DNA of 64,000 nt, from positions 124,001 through 188,000 of the forward strand of contig NZ_CP065377.1 in NCBI RefSeq assembly GCF_019967995.1, written 5' to 3'. The DNA comes from Faecalibacterium prausnitzii. GTDB lineage: Bacteria; Bacillota; Clostridia; Oscillospirales; Ruminococcaceae. The translations under genes and the position numbers were made by a program. Shown piece by piece: positions 17,411 to 24,361 of the stretch (its first letter is position 1; each line of letters opens with the position of its first letter). The notes below the pieces were generated by a model. It was not told the DNA's origin. It did not search any database and worked only from the letters and a program-made list of their open reading frames with translations.

Positions 17411-17816
17411 ACAGATTTCCCCTTTCCGGATTCATATTTTCCCGATCCAATGCCAGACTGCATTTCAGGGCTTTTTCAATTTGCGCCATCTCCCACTCAC
17501 TGGTCATCCCCATAAAACTGTTGATGCGCTCTTTATCAATGGTGAAGATCTGTTCCAGCAGCACCACAGACGGACGGCTGAACGCAGGGTTCTGCTCAAT
17601 GAGAACATGGGTGGGCTGGTTTGGCTTTTTGGAGACTTTTGAGGTTACAGCAGCCACGATCACAGTCGGCGCAAATTTATTTCCTGTATTATTTTGGATC
17701 ACAATAACAGGACGTTTACCACCCTGCTCGGAACCATAGTGCGGGTCAAGGTCTGCAAAGTAGATCTCGCCCCGGCGAAAGCCGAAATTCTTCGTTACAT
17801 AAACGGTAGCAATCAT
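17403..17816 (-). CDS. mazF: MazF/PemK-family endoribonuclease toxin
   Basis: 137 residues with the MazF fold hallmarks: FRRGEIYFADLDP at the start (the RGEIY loop), GGKRPVIVIQN, the VAAVTSK strand with the catalytic-type Thr/Ser, and LLEQIFTIDKERI. MazF enzymes cut mRNA at short motifs and are held by a MazE antitoxin. None is encoded in the 81-bp upstream gap, nor is one recognisable in the ParB-like gene before it. It overlaps the excisionase gene downstream and is part of the left-end ICE operon. It may act as a regulatory or stabilising factor; the antitoxin could be elsewhere. Confidence 0.85.
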   Translation of the reverse strand: MIATVYVTKNFGFRRGEIYFADLDPHYGSEQGGKRPVIVIQNNTGNKFAPTVIVAAVTSKVSKKPNQPTHVLIEQNPAFSRPSVVLLEQIFTIDKERINSFMGMTSEWEMAQIEKALKCSLALDRENMNPERGNLFG

Positions 17817-17837
17817 CCCCCTTTTCCTTATGTAGGC

Positions 17838-17860
17838 AAAAGCCGCCCTGCGGACGGCTT
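17838..17860 (-). terminator. Hairpin between the ParB-like gene and mazF
   Basis: AAAGCCGCC pairs with GGACGGCTT around CTGC. On the minus strand it is followed by TTTGCC, a weak terminator or processing hairpin. Confidence 0.5.
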
Positions 17861-17897
17861 CTGCGACGTTTTAGGACTGTTGCCATAGGAGAGAACA

Positions 17898-18668
17898 TCA
17901 CTGCTTGATAGGAAGGCTCCTAGAACGGCTGGAGCCGTTGTAGACCTTCAGGATCTGGTGCATATACTTCTGATAGTTCGGGCCGCTCATCGCCTGCCCG
18001 CTGCGGTAGATCGTCAGGGGGCTGATGCGTTTGAGCTGCTTGATCAGACGAATCGGGTCATACTCGTGGTCGTACAGCGCAACGAAACGGGCAACGCCCT
18101 GCAGCACCTCAGAACGGAGCGAGTTGATGTCACCCTCCCATGCTTCTGCCAGAACACGAAGTGCATCTGTGTAAATGCGTTCGCCGTGCTGCCGATATTC
18201 GGCAAATGCGGTAGCGATGCAGGCAATCTTCCACTTGGCGTGACTCTGGTTGAAACTCAGACCAAAACCGGCGCGCTGGGTAGCACTCTGGAATGCGATG
18301 GCTTCCGGGTCGCCGCCGTGGATCTTGGCACGCAGCTTTGCACCGGCTGTAAGCGGCGCCGAAATACCCGTCTGCTGTGCAAACAGCATGGCTTCTTGCT
18401 GCTCGGTCAATCCCGAATAAACCTTGCAGACGATGTTCAGATCGCAGTTGTTATTCAGCAGCTTGCGGGCGGCAATGGTGTGTTGACCATCGAAAACATA
18501 GTAGTGACCGTCCCGGTAGCTGACCTTGGGGGCATTGGCGATGCGCTCGTCAAACTCGGCGGCGATTCGCTTGACACGGTTGGCGTTGAGAGTCCGCTGG
18601 TAGTAGCTGCGAGGCACCTCCAGAAACTTGCTGTTGATGACCATTTCGTGATGAACAAGTTTAATCAT
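17898..18668 (-). CDS. ParB N-terminal-like domain protein
   Basis: 256 residues. The region YYQRTLNANRVKRIAAEFDERI, then YYVFDGQHTIAARKLL, matches the N-terminal ParB/Srx fold, with DGQHT in place of the usual GxxRxxA phosphate motif (GERRxxA in Spo0J). That domain binds nucleotide in ParB proteins, and some relatives are nucleases. The rest is alpha-helical and lacks a clear DNA-binding motif. ATG 18668 overlaps the end of the preceding ParB gene by 8 bp, so the pair is translationally coupled. Probably a maintenance or regulatory gene of the ICE; its exact role is unknown. Confidence 0.65.
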   Translation of the reverse strand: MIKLVHHEMVINSKFLEVPRSYYQRTLNANRVKRIAAEFDERIANAPKVSYRDGHYYVFDGQHTIAARKLLNNNCDLNIVCKVYSGLTEQQEAMLFAQQTGISAPLTAGAKLRAKIHGGDPEAIAFQSATQRAGFGLSFNQSHAKWKIACIATAFAEYRQHGERIYTDALRVLAEAWEGDINSLRSEVLQGVARFVALYDHEYDPIRLIKQLKRISPLTIYRSGQAMSGPNYQKYMHQILKVYNGSSRSRSLPIKQ

Positions 18669-19695
18669 AGGCAAATTCTCCTTCCAGTTTTACGATATAA
18701 TCCTTTGCTTTCTGCAAAAGTCCAACGACTTTCTGACGGATTTTTGGGTTTTTGAGGAATTCCGGGTAATTTTCAAAACAGACATCCAGACGGTAGATCA
18801 TCGTATCTGCCGCTGATGCCACTTCGCTGAGCATTCCTTCTGCATCAGCTACTTGTTCGACCGATTCCATTTTTGCGGATAATGAGCGAATCGTTTGTAG
18901 CGCAGTCTGGTTTTGCTTTGGTTGAACAATCTGTTCGGATGGAACTTCAATAACCGGTGGCTCTGCTTGTGATTCACACGGAGTAGTCGAAGTCGCGGAC
19001 TTTTCAACATTCTTTGCTTTGGATGTTGATTTACTGCGGGGCCTTTTTGTTTCTTTTGGCGCACAGATTTTCTCAACAAGAGCAGGACGATCTTCGGGAG
19101 GTGCACGGGCAACAGATGCAATCTCGGCGGCGGTCGGCTTGACCTCGCCGGAAAGCACTTTCTGGCGTGTGCCGGGAACGGCTTCTTCAGCGGCATCTAC
19201 ACCTTTTGCAAATTCTTCAGATCGTCGAACAAATATTGGAGTTGCACCTATTTCTGTTGCGATTTTCTCGCAGGTTTTCTGACGTTTTAGTTGGTGCTCA
19301 TTTTGAGCACCAACTAAAACTGTATATCGATTCGTTCCTTTTTCATTAGGAACGAGTGCCTTTTCTGCTTCATATTGCTTTCCAACGAGATATTTCTTTT
19401 GCTCGACTGTCAGGTTGCGCCGCCCAAGCTGGTTTTTACAGATCCAGATGATGGCTTCATAGCGGTCTGCAAACTCTTTCTCGTGGACGGTATAAGGGAT
19501 GTCGGGATGCTTCCTGAGAATCGTGTATCGGTTATGACCGTCTACGATCACGCCATTCCAGACGATGATGGGATTGATAACTTTGCCATCGTTGACAATG
19601 TTCTTCTCCAGCTGTTCCAGCTCCTCAAAAGTGAGCGGCGGGATCTTGCCCTGAAACTCCGGGTCAATCTTAAGCGCATTCAGATTCATCATCAA
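18661..19695 (-). CDS. ParB/RepB-family DNA-binding protein
   Basis: 344 residues. An N-terminal ParB domain (LTFEELEQLEKNI, PIIVWNGVIVDGHNRYTIL with the phosphate-binding DGHNRY) is followed by a helical DNA-binding part (QKTCEKIATEIGATPIFVRR, about 138-160). A long low-complexity Ser/Thr/Lys/Pro region (about 200-265) and a C-terminal helical tail complete it. Between the two domains the DNA holds a perfect 17-bp inverted repeat (19284-19320). Start ATG near 19695, overlapped 26 bp by the preceding zinc-ribbon gene. Likely involved in element maintenance or gene control. Confidence 0.75.
   Translation of the reverse strand: MMMNLNALKIDPEFQGKIPPLTFEELEQLEKNIVNDGKVINPIIVWNGVIVDGHNRYTILRKHPDIPYTVHEKEFADRYEAIIWICKNQLGRRNLTVEQKKYLVGKQYEAEKALVPNEKGTNRYTVLVGAQNEHQLKRQKTCEKIATEIGATPIFVRRSEEFAKGVDAAEEAVPGTRQKVLSGEVKPTAAEIASVARAPPEDRPALVEKICAPKETKRPRSKSTSKAKNVEKSATSTTPCESQAEPPVIEVPSEQIVQPKQNQTALQTIRSLSAKMESVEQVADAEGMLSEVASAADTMIYRLDVCFENYPEFLKNPKIRQKVVGLLQKAKDYIVKLEGEFAYD
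19284..19320. repeat. Perfect 17-bp inverted repeat inside the ParB gene
   Basis: Left arm 19284-19300 and right arm 19304-19320 are exact complements around TTT. The hairpin is fully coding (residues about 125-137) and falls in the linker between the ParB domain and the helix-turn-helix region. A different perfect palindrome occupies the equivalent spot in the second parB gene (22190-22210). Confidence 0.9.
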
Positions 19696-19915
19696 ACCGT
19701 CCCTTCTTAAAGTAGGTGGATTTCGGGCTGCTGGGCTGGATGTAGTAGTCGTAGCCGAAGCTGGTCTGGCAGTAGGTGCAGGGTTCCTTTACGATCTGAC
19801 CGGGGTCTGCACGGCGGACACGGATGCCACGGGTGTTCCGAAAGGCATTCAGGCAGCGGGGGCAGAGGGTGGTCAGGGTCGATTCATCGGTCTTGTGGGT
19901 AAAAGTACGGCTCAT
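19670..19915 (-). CDS. Small zinc-ribbon protein
   Basis: 81 residues with two Cys pairs, LCPRC and CTYC, about 28 residues apart, which is a typical zinc-ribbon arrangement. The sequence between them is basic (RGIRVRRADP). The start at 19915 has GGAGG 8 bases upstream; a longer frame further upstream lacks a ribosome site. Its end overlaps the ParB gene start, so it heads the ParB operon. A nucleic-acid or protein adaptor role is plausible; the family is common in Firmicute ICEs but has no known function that I can name. Confidence 0.7.
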   Translation of the reverse strand: MSRTFTHKTDESTLTTLCPRCLNAFRNTRGIRVRRADPGQIVKEPCTYCQTSFGYDYYIQPSSPKSTYFKKGRFDDESECA

Positions 19916-20180
19916 AATCAATACCTCCGTGTCATCAGAATGAATATTCGGTATGGAAAAAGCCCACTGCCTTGATTCAGAAGAATCCCGGTGGTGGGCT
20001 TTGAAGTTTTGCTTTAAGTTTTTCCAACCTATTTGTCCTCGACGCCCGTTGGATTTGGAATGCACCTCGGTAAGTGGGGACTTGCACCCACACTCCACAT
20101 TGGCTTCTTCAGCCACCCCGTCTTCTTTATGACCGGGCCGCGAGTTACGGAAGTTTCATTATTTTGTCCGAGGGAATGAT

Positions 20181-20280
20181 ATTCAGTTTTCAAGGTACGC
20201 TTTACAGCTCCGGGCTTCTCCCCGTCTGGGGTGTTGCCCTTGCTGTGACCATAGTGTACCTGAAAACTGAATGCTTTTTT
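20181..20280 (+). ncRNA. Long nested hairpin ending in a T run, candidate structured RNA
   Basis: ATTCAGTTTTCAAGGTAC (20181-20198) pairs with GTACCTGAAAACTGAAT (about 20256-20272). Inside it ACAGC/GCTGT, GGGC/GCCC and CCCC/GGGG stems are nested in order, giving one rod of about 92 nt. On the plus strand GCTTTTTT follows at once. It could be an independent small RNA with its own terminator or a very large terminator. I do not recognise an RNA family. Confidence 0.45.
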
Positions 20281-20309
20281 AGGACGTAACAGGTCCGCTT
20301 TTTCACTCT

Positions 20310-20336
20310 AAAACCGGACCTATCACGTCCGGTTTT
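20310..20336. terminator. Hairpin with T run
   Basis: Perfect 10-bp stem AAAACCGGAC/GTCCGGTTTT around a 7-base loop; flanking A and T runs allow termination on either strand. Confidence 0.7.
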
Positions 20337-20410
20337 GTATAAAATCATACACACTTACGTCTTGTTTTGTTTTGCAATTTTCAAAAATGCGATTTTGCTT
20401 TTTTTCAAAG

Positions 20411-20461
20411 AAAAAAGCCCTTCCAGATAGCAGCTCATTTGAGCCGACTATCCAGAAGGGC
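20411..20461 (-). terminator. Terminator of the XRE regulator gene
   Basis: On the minus strand a 14-bp stem with two mismatches (20417-20430 with 20448-20461) is followed by TTTTTTC, 13 bp after the stop at 20474. Confidence 0.85.
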
Positions 20462-20473
20462 AGTCGTGTGTAA

Positions 20474-20779
20474 TTATAAATCGTCCGCAACGGCATCTAA
20501 GCTACGCGCGATACGATGCAATTTTGTACAGATTTTCTTCCTTAACAGTTCTTCTTCCTCAGAGGGGGACTTTCCCACAATCAAGTAGTCCAGCGTGGTA
20601 CGAAAAGTCTCCTTGATCTCAACAAAAAGGTCAATCGACGGTGCTTCTTCCCCTCGTTCAATTCGACGGAGATGACGGTCACTGATATTCAGTTTGATTG
20701 CCAACTCCTCCTGCGTCATGCCGTTGACCTTGCGCAGGTACTGGATACGTTTGCCGGCGGCGTAAAAATCAAAGTACAT
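20474..20779 (-). CDS. XRE-family transcriptional regulator
   Basis: 101 residues. The N-terminal helix-turn-helix is clear: RIQYLRKVNGMTQEELAIKLNISDRHLRRIERG (about 11-43), followed by the usual PSIDLFVEI segment. The C-terminal third is charged (SEEEELLRKK) and may dimerise. GGAGGG lies 6 bases before the ATG. Single-domain repressors of this type often control ICE excision and transfer. It follows a possible 47-residue ORF and precedes a strong terminator. Confidence 0.88.
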   Translation of the reverse strand: MYFDFYAAGKRIQYLRKVNGMTQEELAIKLNISDRHLRRIERGEEAPSIDLFVEIKETFRTTLDYLIVGKSPSEEEELLRKKICTKLHRIARSLDAVADDL

Positions 20780-20912
20780 AAGTCAGCCCTCCGACCACAG
20801 TGCAACGCAGTCGCAAGCTGCGCCATAAGGTCGGAGTGCAAAGATACAGTCGGCGGCGAACCAAGTTCTGGTTGCCGGGGCTCAGTTGGTACTCGATCAA
20901 TCTCCTTTTCAT
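20769..20912 (-). CDS. Possible 47-residue basic protein
   Basis: Starts MKRRLIEYQLSPGNQN and ends 11 bp inside the XRE gene. AAAGGACG lies about 10 bases upstream of its ATG. It is rich in Arg and Leu and matches no family I know. Overlap with the following gene and a ribosome site are the only support. Confidence 0.35.
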   Translation of the reverse strand: MKRRLIEYQLSPGNQNLVRRRLYLCTPTLWRSLRLRCTVVGGLTYVL

Positions 20913-21025
20913 AGTTCTTCGTCCTTTCTTTGTCGATGATGGCAAGGCGGGCGGAGTATGAAGGACGTACAAAATGTCCCTCATAATAGTAAAAGAGCCG
21001 AAACTCTATTGCTATCCATGTAAAA

Positions 21026-21352
21026 TCAGGGAATCGTATTCAGCAAATTCAAAAAAGCTTCCTGCTGGTCAGGGCGAAGTATCGACCATTTCTCAATGAC
21101 TTGCATCTGCTGGGGCGTAAGTGCCACCGGGACAGACTCACTTCCCTCTGCCTTTGCAAAAAACTCGGAAAGTGTGATCTGAAAGGCATCGCAGATCTTT
21201 ACAAGCGAAGGAATGGTCGGGATCGCATTGTCATTATACCATGTAGAAATGGTGGAAGATTTCAGCTCGGCGTGAGTCGCTAAATCGTATAGCGACCATT
21301 TGCGTTCTTCACGGTAGGCGGTTATGGTATTCAGAATGTTATCCACCGCCAC
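21026..21352 (-). CDS. XRE-family transcriptional regulator
   Basis: 108 residues with an N-terminal helix-turn-helix: ITAYREERKWSLYDLATHAELKSSTISTWYNDNAIPTIPSLVKICDAF, the last part being the standard closing helix of the domain. The C-terminal region (LTPQQMQVIEKWSILRPDQQEAFLNLL) is typical of ICE-borne repressors. It reads away from the second partition module. Its upstream DNA has CCGTACTACG and CCGTATAAAAAGTACGG, paired GTAC-containing boxes that could be its own operators. Confidence 0.88.
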   Translation of the reverse strand: MAVDNILNTITAYREERKWSLYDLATHAELKSSTISTWYNDNAIPTIPSLVKICDAFQITLSEFFAKAEGSESVPVALTPQQMQVIEKWSILRPDQQEAFLNLLNTIP

Positions 21353-21574
21353 TCCTCACTTTCGTACAATAAACTTTTCGCTTATTATACCGTACTACGC
21401 ACAAAATTATAATCCTTTTCGCCGTATAAAAAGTACGGAGTTCGGGAGTGGCAGATACCTTGCGGTGGGGGCTATTTCTTATGATTTGCACACTAAAAAC
21501 AAATGCCGCCCGAAGGCGGCATGGGAATTTTATTGGACGGAAAACAGAGTGCGATATTGAAATACCTTACATAG
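21353..21574. promoter_or_regulatory. Regulator promoter region and GC-rich hairpin
   Basis: Contains the XRE promoter (minus-strand -10 such as TATAAT near 21382-21411), the imperfect inverted repeat CCGTATAAAAAGTACGG (21422-21438) and a perfect hairpin ATGCCGCC/GGCGGCAT (21503-21522). No gene is supported. Confidence 0.45.
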
Positions 21575-21784
21575 CATATACTGCCGGTTTATGGCGGCAA
21601 AATCAAAGTGTTTGAGCAAGGTATTCCACGTTCCGTGCGGGCAGCGGAAATCAGCGCCGAGGGCAAGAGTATCTTTGCCCATGACCCCAAAGGCAAGGTG
21701 GCGGAAGCCTACCGCGCCCTGACAAAGGAGGTGCTGCGCAATGCCGAAAAACGGCGCAAACATCAGCTTGAGCAGCTTCGATGA
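21575..21784 (+). pseudogene. C-terminal remnant of a ParA/Soj ATPase
   Basis: In frame with the stop at 21784 the sequence encodes about 70 residues with the ParA C-terminal pattern VYGGKIKVFEQGIPRSV, then AAEISAEGKSI and DPKGKVAEAYRALTKEV. The Walker A and B parts are missing; an in-frame stop lies directly upstream. The next gene, parB, starts inside this frame at 21741, as in intact parAB operons. So the operon was cut off upstream and only the ParA tail survived. Confidence 0.8.
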
Positions 21785-22658
21785 TATTTTTTCCACCGAC
21801 GAAAGCCGCAATGTTGAAAAAATCCAGCAGATTTCAATTTCAGAACTGCATCATTTTAAAGACCACCCATTCAAGGTGCTGGACGATGAGGCCATGCAGC
21901 GGACGGTGGAGAGCGTGGCACAGTTTGGAGTATTGGCTCCTTTGATCGCCCGCCCCCGGGAGGACGGGGGTTATGAGATTATTTCGGGCCACCGGCGGCA
22001 GCACGCGGCAGAGTTGGCCGGGCTGAAAACCCTGCCGGTAATTGTCCGCAATATGGACGATGACCAGGCGGTGATTCAGATGGTGGACAGCAATTTGCAG
22101 CGCGAACACATTCTGCCCAGTGAGCGGGCCTTCGCCTACAAAATGAAGCTGGAAGCTATAAAAAGAACGGCAGGCCGTCCTTCTAAAAATGTGTCCCAAA
22201 TTGGGACACAAAAACGTTCGGATCAAATTATGGCTGAAGAAATGGGTGAAAGCCGTAACCAGATTCAACGGTTTATCCGCTTTACCAACCTGATCCCGGA
22301 ACTTCTGGACCTGGTGGACCAGAAGAAAATCTCCTTCAATCCTGCTGTGGAGCTGTCCTATCTGGCAGACTCGGAACAGCAGGATTTTTTAGAGGCCATG
22401 CAGGACACCCAGAACGCTCCTTCCCTGTCCCAGGCTCAGCGGATTAAGAAACTGAGTCAGGAGGGCCAGTGCAGCTACGAGGCCATCTTCGACATTATGG
22501 GCGAGGAAAAGAAGGCCGAAATGGACCGCGTGACCATCAAGAACGACGTACTGCGCAAGTATTTTCCCAAGTCCTACACCCCGAAACAGGTGGAAGATAC
22601 CATTCTGAAACTTTTGGAAAAGTGGCAAAAGAAACGCCAGCGCAGTCAGGAACGCTGA
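21741..22658 (+). CDS. parB: ParB chromosome/plasmid partition protein
   Basis: 305 residues. The N-terminal ParB domain has the standard FKVLDDEAMQRTVESVAQFGVLAPLIA and the CTP-binding ISGHRRQHAAELAGL. The HTH part includes QIMAEEMGESRNQIQRFIR. A C-terminal dimerisation tail is Lys/Gln-rich. ATG 21741 lies inside the ParA remnant with AAAGGAGG upstream. It is full length, unlike its partner ParA. A perfect palindrome is embedded in the linker at 22190-22210. Without ParA it cannot perform standard partition alone, but could still bind parS or borrow a ParA. Confidence 0.9.
   Translation: MPKNGANISLSSFDDIFSTDESRNVEKIQQISISELHHFKDHPFKVLDDEAMQRTVESVAQFGVLAPLIARPREDGGYEIISGHRRQHAAELAGLKTLPVIVRNMDDDQAVIQMVDSNLQREHILPSERAFAYKMKLEAIKRTAGRPSKNVSQIGTQKRSDQIMAEEMGESRNQIQRFIRFTNLIPELLDLVDQKKISFNPAVELSYLADSEQQDFLEAMQDTQNAPSLSQAQRIKKLSQEGQCSYEAIFDIMGEEKKAEMDRVTIKNDVLRKYFPKSYTPKQVEDTILKLLEKWQKKRQRSQER
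22190..22210. repeat. Perfect palindrome inside parB
   Basis: TGTGTCCCAA (22190-22199) and TTGGGACACA (22201-22210) flank a single A. It is coding (about residues 150-156, NVSQIGT) and falls just before the HTH region, the same relative place as the 17-bp repeat in the other ParB gene. Confidence 0.9.
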
Positions 22659-22709
22659 CTATCTGGCATCAATCACAAAATACAACACAAAAATTTGGAG
22701 GTAACGCCT

Positions 22710-22838
22710 ATGGCAACCAAGAAAACTACGTCCACCATCACTACCCGGCAGGTTTATGAGAAGGTCTGTGCCGTAGAGAAGATGCTCAAGGAGTGTTTGG
22801 AGATGCCGCCTTCTTCGGCTTCTGCAAAGCAGCGCTAG
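22710..22838 (+). CDS. 42-residue ParB-linked protein
   Basis: Begins MATKKTTSTITTRQVYEKV and ends AKQR before TAG. TTGGAGG lies 9 bases upstream, a good ribosome site, and the gene follows parB by 51 bp. It would form a short Lys-rich helix with two Cys. I do not recognise it. The stop codon coincides with the junction to the phosphofructokinase fragment, so its last residues may be an accident of the rearrangement. Confidence 0.5.
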   Translation: MATKKTTSTITTRQVYEKVCAVEKMLKECLEMPPSSASAKQR

Positions 22839-23074
22839 CGGCAACTCCCCAAAAAGCTCGAAGGGGTACGCTTGAGCAGCTCGATATCCAGATCGTCGGT
22901 CAGCAGCTTGCCCAGATCAACCACCCGTTCTTCCAACAGACCGGCTACGCCATTGCACATACCGTACACCACCTGAGCGCCGCGGCTTTTGCAGCTCTCA
23001 AATACGCCTGCAAGGCTTGCGTTGATGACCGAAGTCGGGCCGCCGGACTGTCCCACGATAGCATTTTTACCCAT
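22835..23074 (-). pseudogene. 5' fragment of 6-phosphofructokinase (PPi-type)
   Basis: 79 codons that match the N-terminus of pyrophosphate-dependent phosphofructokinase: NAIVGQSGGPTSVINASLAG (phosphate-binding Gly loop), VYGMCNGVAGLLE, and LLKRTPSSFLGSCR, after which the frame stops. Intact enzymes are about 400 residues long. The break coincides with the end of the ParB-linked gene, so an unrelated segment has been joined here. A good ribosome site (AAGGAG) precedes the ATG, and the fragment may still be expressed. Confidence 0.85.
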
Positions 23075-23608
23075 GATGATTTCTCCTTTTTGTTGTGTTC
23101 CGTCTCTGCTTTTATTCTATTGCAAATGCAATAAAAACTGAATAGGTGGCATCGCCTGGATTCATAGCACTACTCAGTGGGCATATGAAACCCCAAGGGA
23201 TGGATCTTAGGCCAACCATCCTATTGAGGATAGCGGCAAAGCCTTGCTGATCAGGAAAGACAGTGGATATGTTGCCCACACTCTGTTGGGGAGAATACAA
23301 GCTTATTCCGAGTTGCTGTGCGCAGCTCAATACAGGAAGTGACATTTTAGAGGACAAAACAAACCGGATGCCAGAGAAAATCATCTATATAAATGATTTT
23401 TTATCTCTTACTGTGGATTCAAGACGAGTCTATTGTAACGTTTTTGTTGTATGCAAGTCCTGAGCGGTCAAAAAATTAAAATTATAAAAAAATGGAACCT
23501 CAGCAAAAGAACCGTTCAGGGTTTTTACTGAAGTTCCACCGGAGGCAAACAGCTCAACAGGCTGTCCACTGTACCGAAAGCCGGGAATTTTGATTTATAA
23601 TTTGGGAA
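23075..23608. other. Non-coding stretch with an unrecognised open frame and the IclR terminator
   Basis: A 90-codon open frame on the minus strand (23112-23384) has no ribosome site and no family I recognise, and may be a decayed gene. TTTTATT...AATAAAA near 23111-23134 forms a small stem ahead of the phosphofructokinase fragment. At 23494-23537 a 10-bp stem followed on the minus strand by ATTTTTTT is the likely terminator of the IclR gene. Confidence 0.45.
23494..23537 (-). terminator. Terminator of the IclR regulator gene
   Basis: GGAACCTCAG pairs with CTGAAGTTCC (one bulge or mismatch); on the minus strand the stem is followed by ATTTTTTT. Confidence 0.65.
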
Positions 23609-24361
23609 TCAATTTTGTGTGTAGGCCACAATTTTGGAAATTTCAGCCGCAGCAGCCTTTAGGTCATTGGCCATCTGGAGATAGTTTTCGTTTGATTCAG
23701 CGATGTCTGCCAGAGAAATTGCAGCTACAGCGTTACCTTGAGAATCAAGGATCGGAACACTGCAACACGCAGTCAAGTGGCCCAATTCAGCAAATTCGGT
23801 TGCATAACCCTGCTTTTTAATCTGTTCCAACTGTGCAATAAATTCCTCTTTAGAAGAGATGGTCTGATCGGTATAAGAGGTGAGTTCTATGTTATCAATC
23901 AGTGTGCGTTGCGCTTTGGGTGGGAGAAAAGCAATCAGCGCTTTGCCAAGAGCTGTCGCGTGGGCCGGCTTGCTGGAGCCGATGGAGCAGGTGGCAAGCC
24001 GTGCGTTTTCTGCGACATATTTATAAAGATAAACCACATTGGAGCCGTTCAATATGCCAAGAAAGGCAGTCTTGTTGTATTTTTCAGCCAGCCCGGGGAG
24101 ATGAATGACACACTGCTGAACGAGGCTTTGATTGTTAGCATACTTCATCCCGAGCGCAAAAGTCTCGACCCCCAAGCAGTATTTTTTATCATTGTTTTCA
24201 ACCGTGCTGATGTAGTTCAACTCCAATAGGGTATGGACAATTGCAAAAGCACTGCTTTTTGCCATGTCCATTTGATTGGCAATTTCCTGCAGGGTAATGC
24301 CATGCTCGCTATTGGCAATAATTTTGAGGATTGCCAAAGTGCGCTCAACGGTTCGATTCAT
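23609..24361 (-). CDS. IclR-family transcriptional regulator
   Basis: 250 residues. The N-terminal winged helix (RTLAILKIIANSEHGITLQEIANQMDMAKSSAFAIVHTLLEL) is followed by the IclR effector-binding domain, whose C-terminal signature ACCSVPILDSQGNAVAAISL is well kept. IclR proteins commonly control sugar-acid and aromatic degradation, including uronate pathways (KdgR). It diverges from the MATE-ABC-lyase operon, and the gap holds palindromes that could be its operators. So it is the probable local regulator, responding to a breakdown product of the imported sugar. Confidence 0.92.
   Translation of the reverse strand: MNRTVERTLAILKIIANSEHGITLQEIANQMDMAKSSAFAIVHTLLELNYISTVENNDKKYCLGVETFALGMKYANNQSLVQQCVIHLPGLAEKYNKTAFLGILNGSNVVYLYKYVAENARLATCSIGSSKPAHATALGKALIAFLPPKAQRTLIDNIELTSYTDQTISSKEEFIAQLEQIKKQGYATEFAELGHLTACCSVPILDSQGNAVAAISLADIAESNENYLQMANDLKAAAAEISKIVAYTQN

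Larger units (their letters stand above)
19916..20473. promoter_or_regulatory. Structured leader region of the ParB operon
   Basis: No gene is supported in this 558-bp gap. It holds four hairpins: a terminator on the minus strand (19959-20002, 9-bp AAAGCCCAC stem), a long nested stem-loop (20181-20272), a 10-bp stem with T run (20310-20336), and the terminator of the XRE gene (20411-20461). A minus-strand transcript toward the ParB operon would pass the first hairpin, suggesting attenuation. Confidence 0.6.

Noticed and set aside
20040..20150. Possible tRNA or small RNA on the minus strand (GTGGGTGCAAGTCCCCAC)
   Set aside because: Only one short stem forms; no acceptor, D or anticodon arms could be found.
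23112..23384. 90-codon open frame on the minus strand
   Set aside because: No ribosome site, no motif and it borders a rearranged region; listed only as part of the non-coding stretch.
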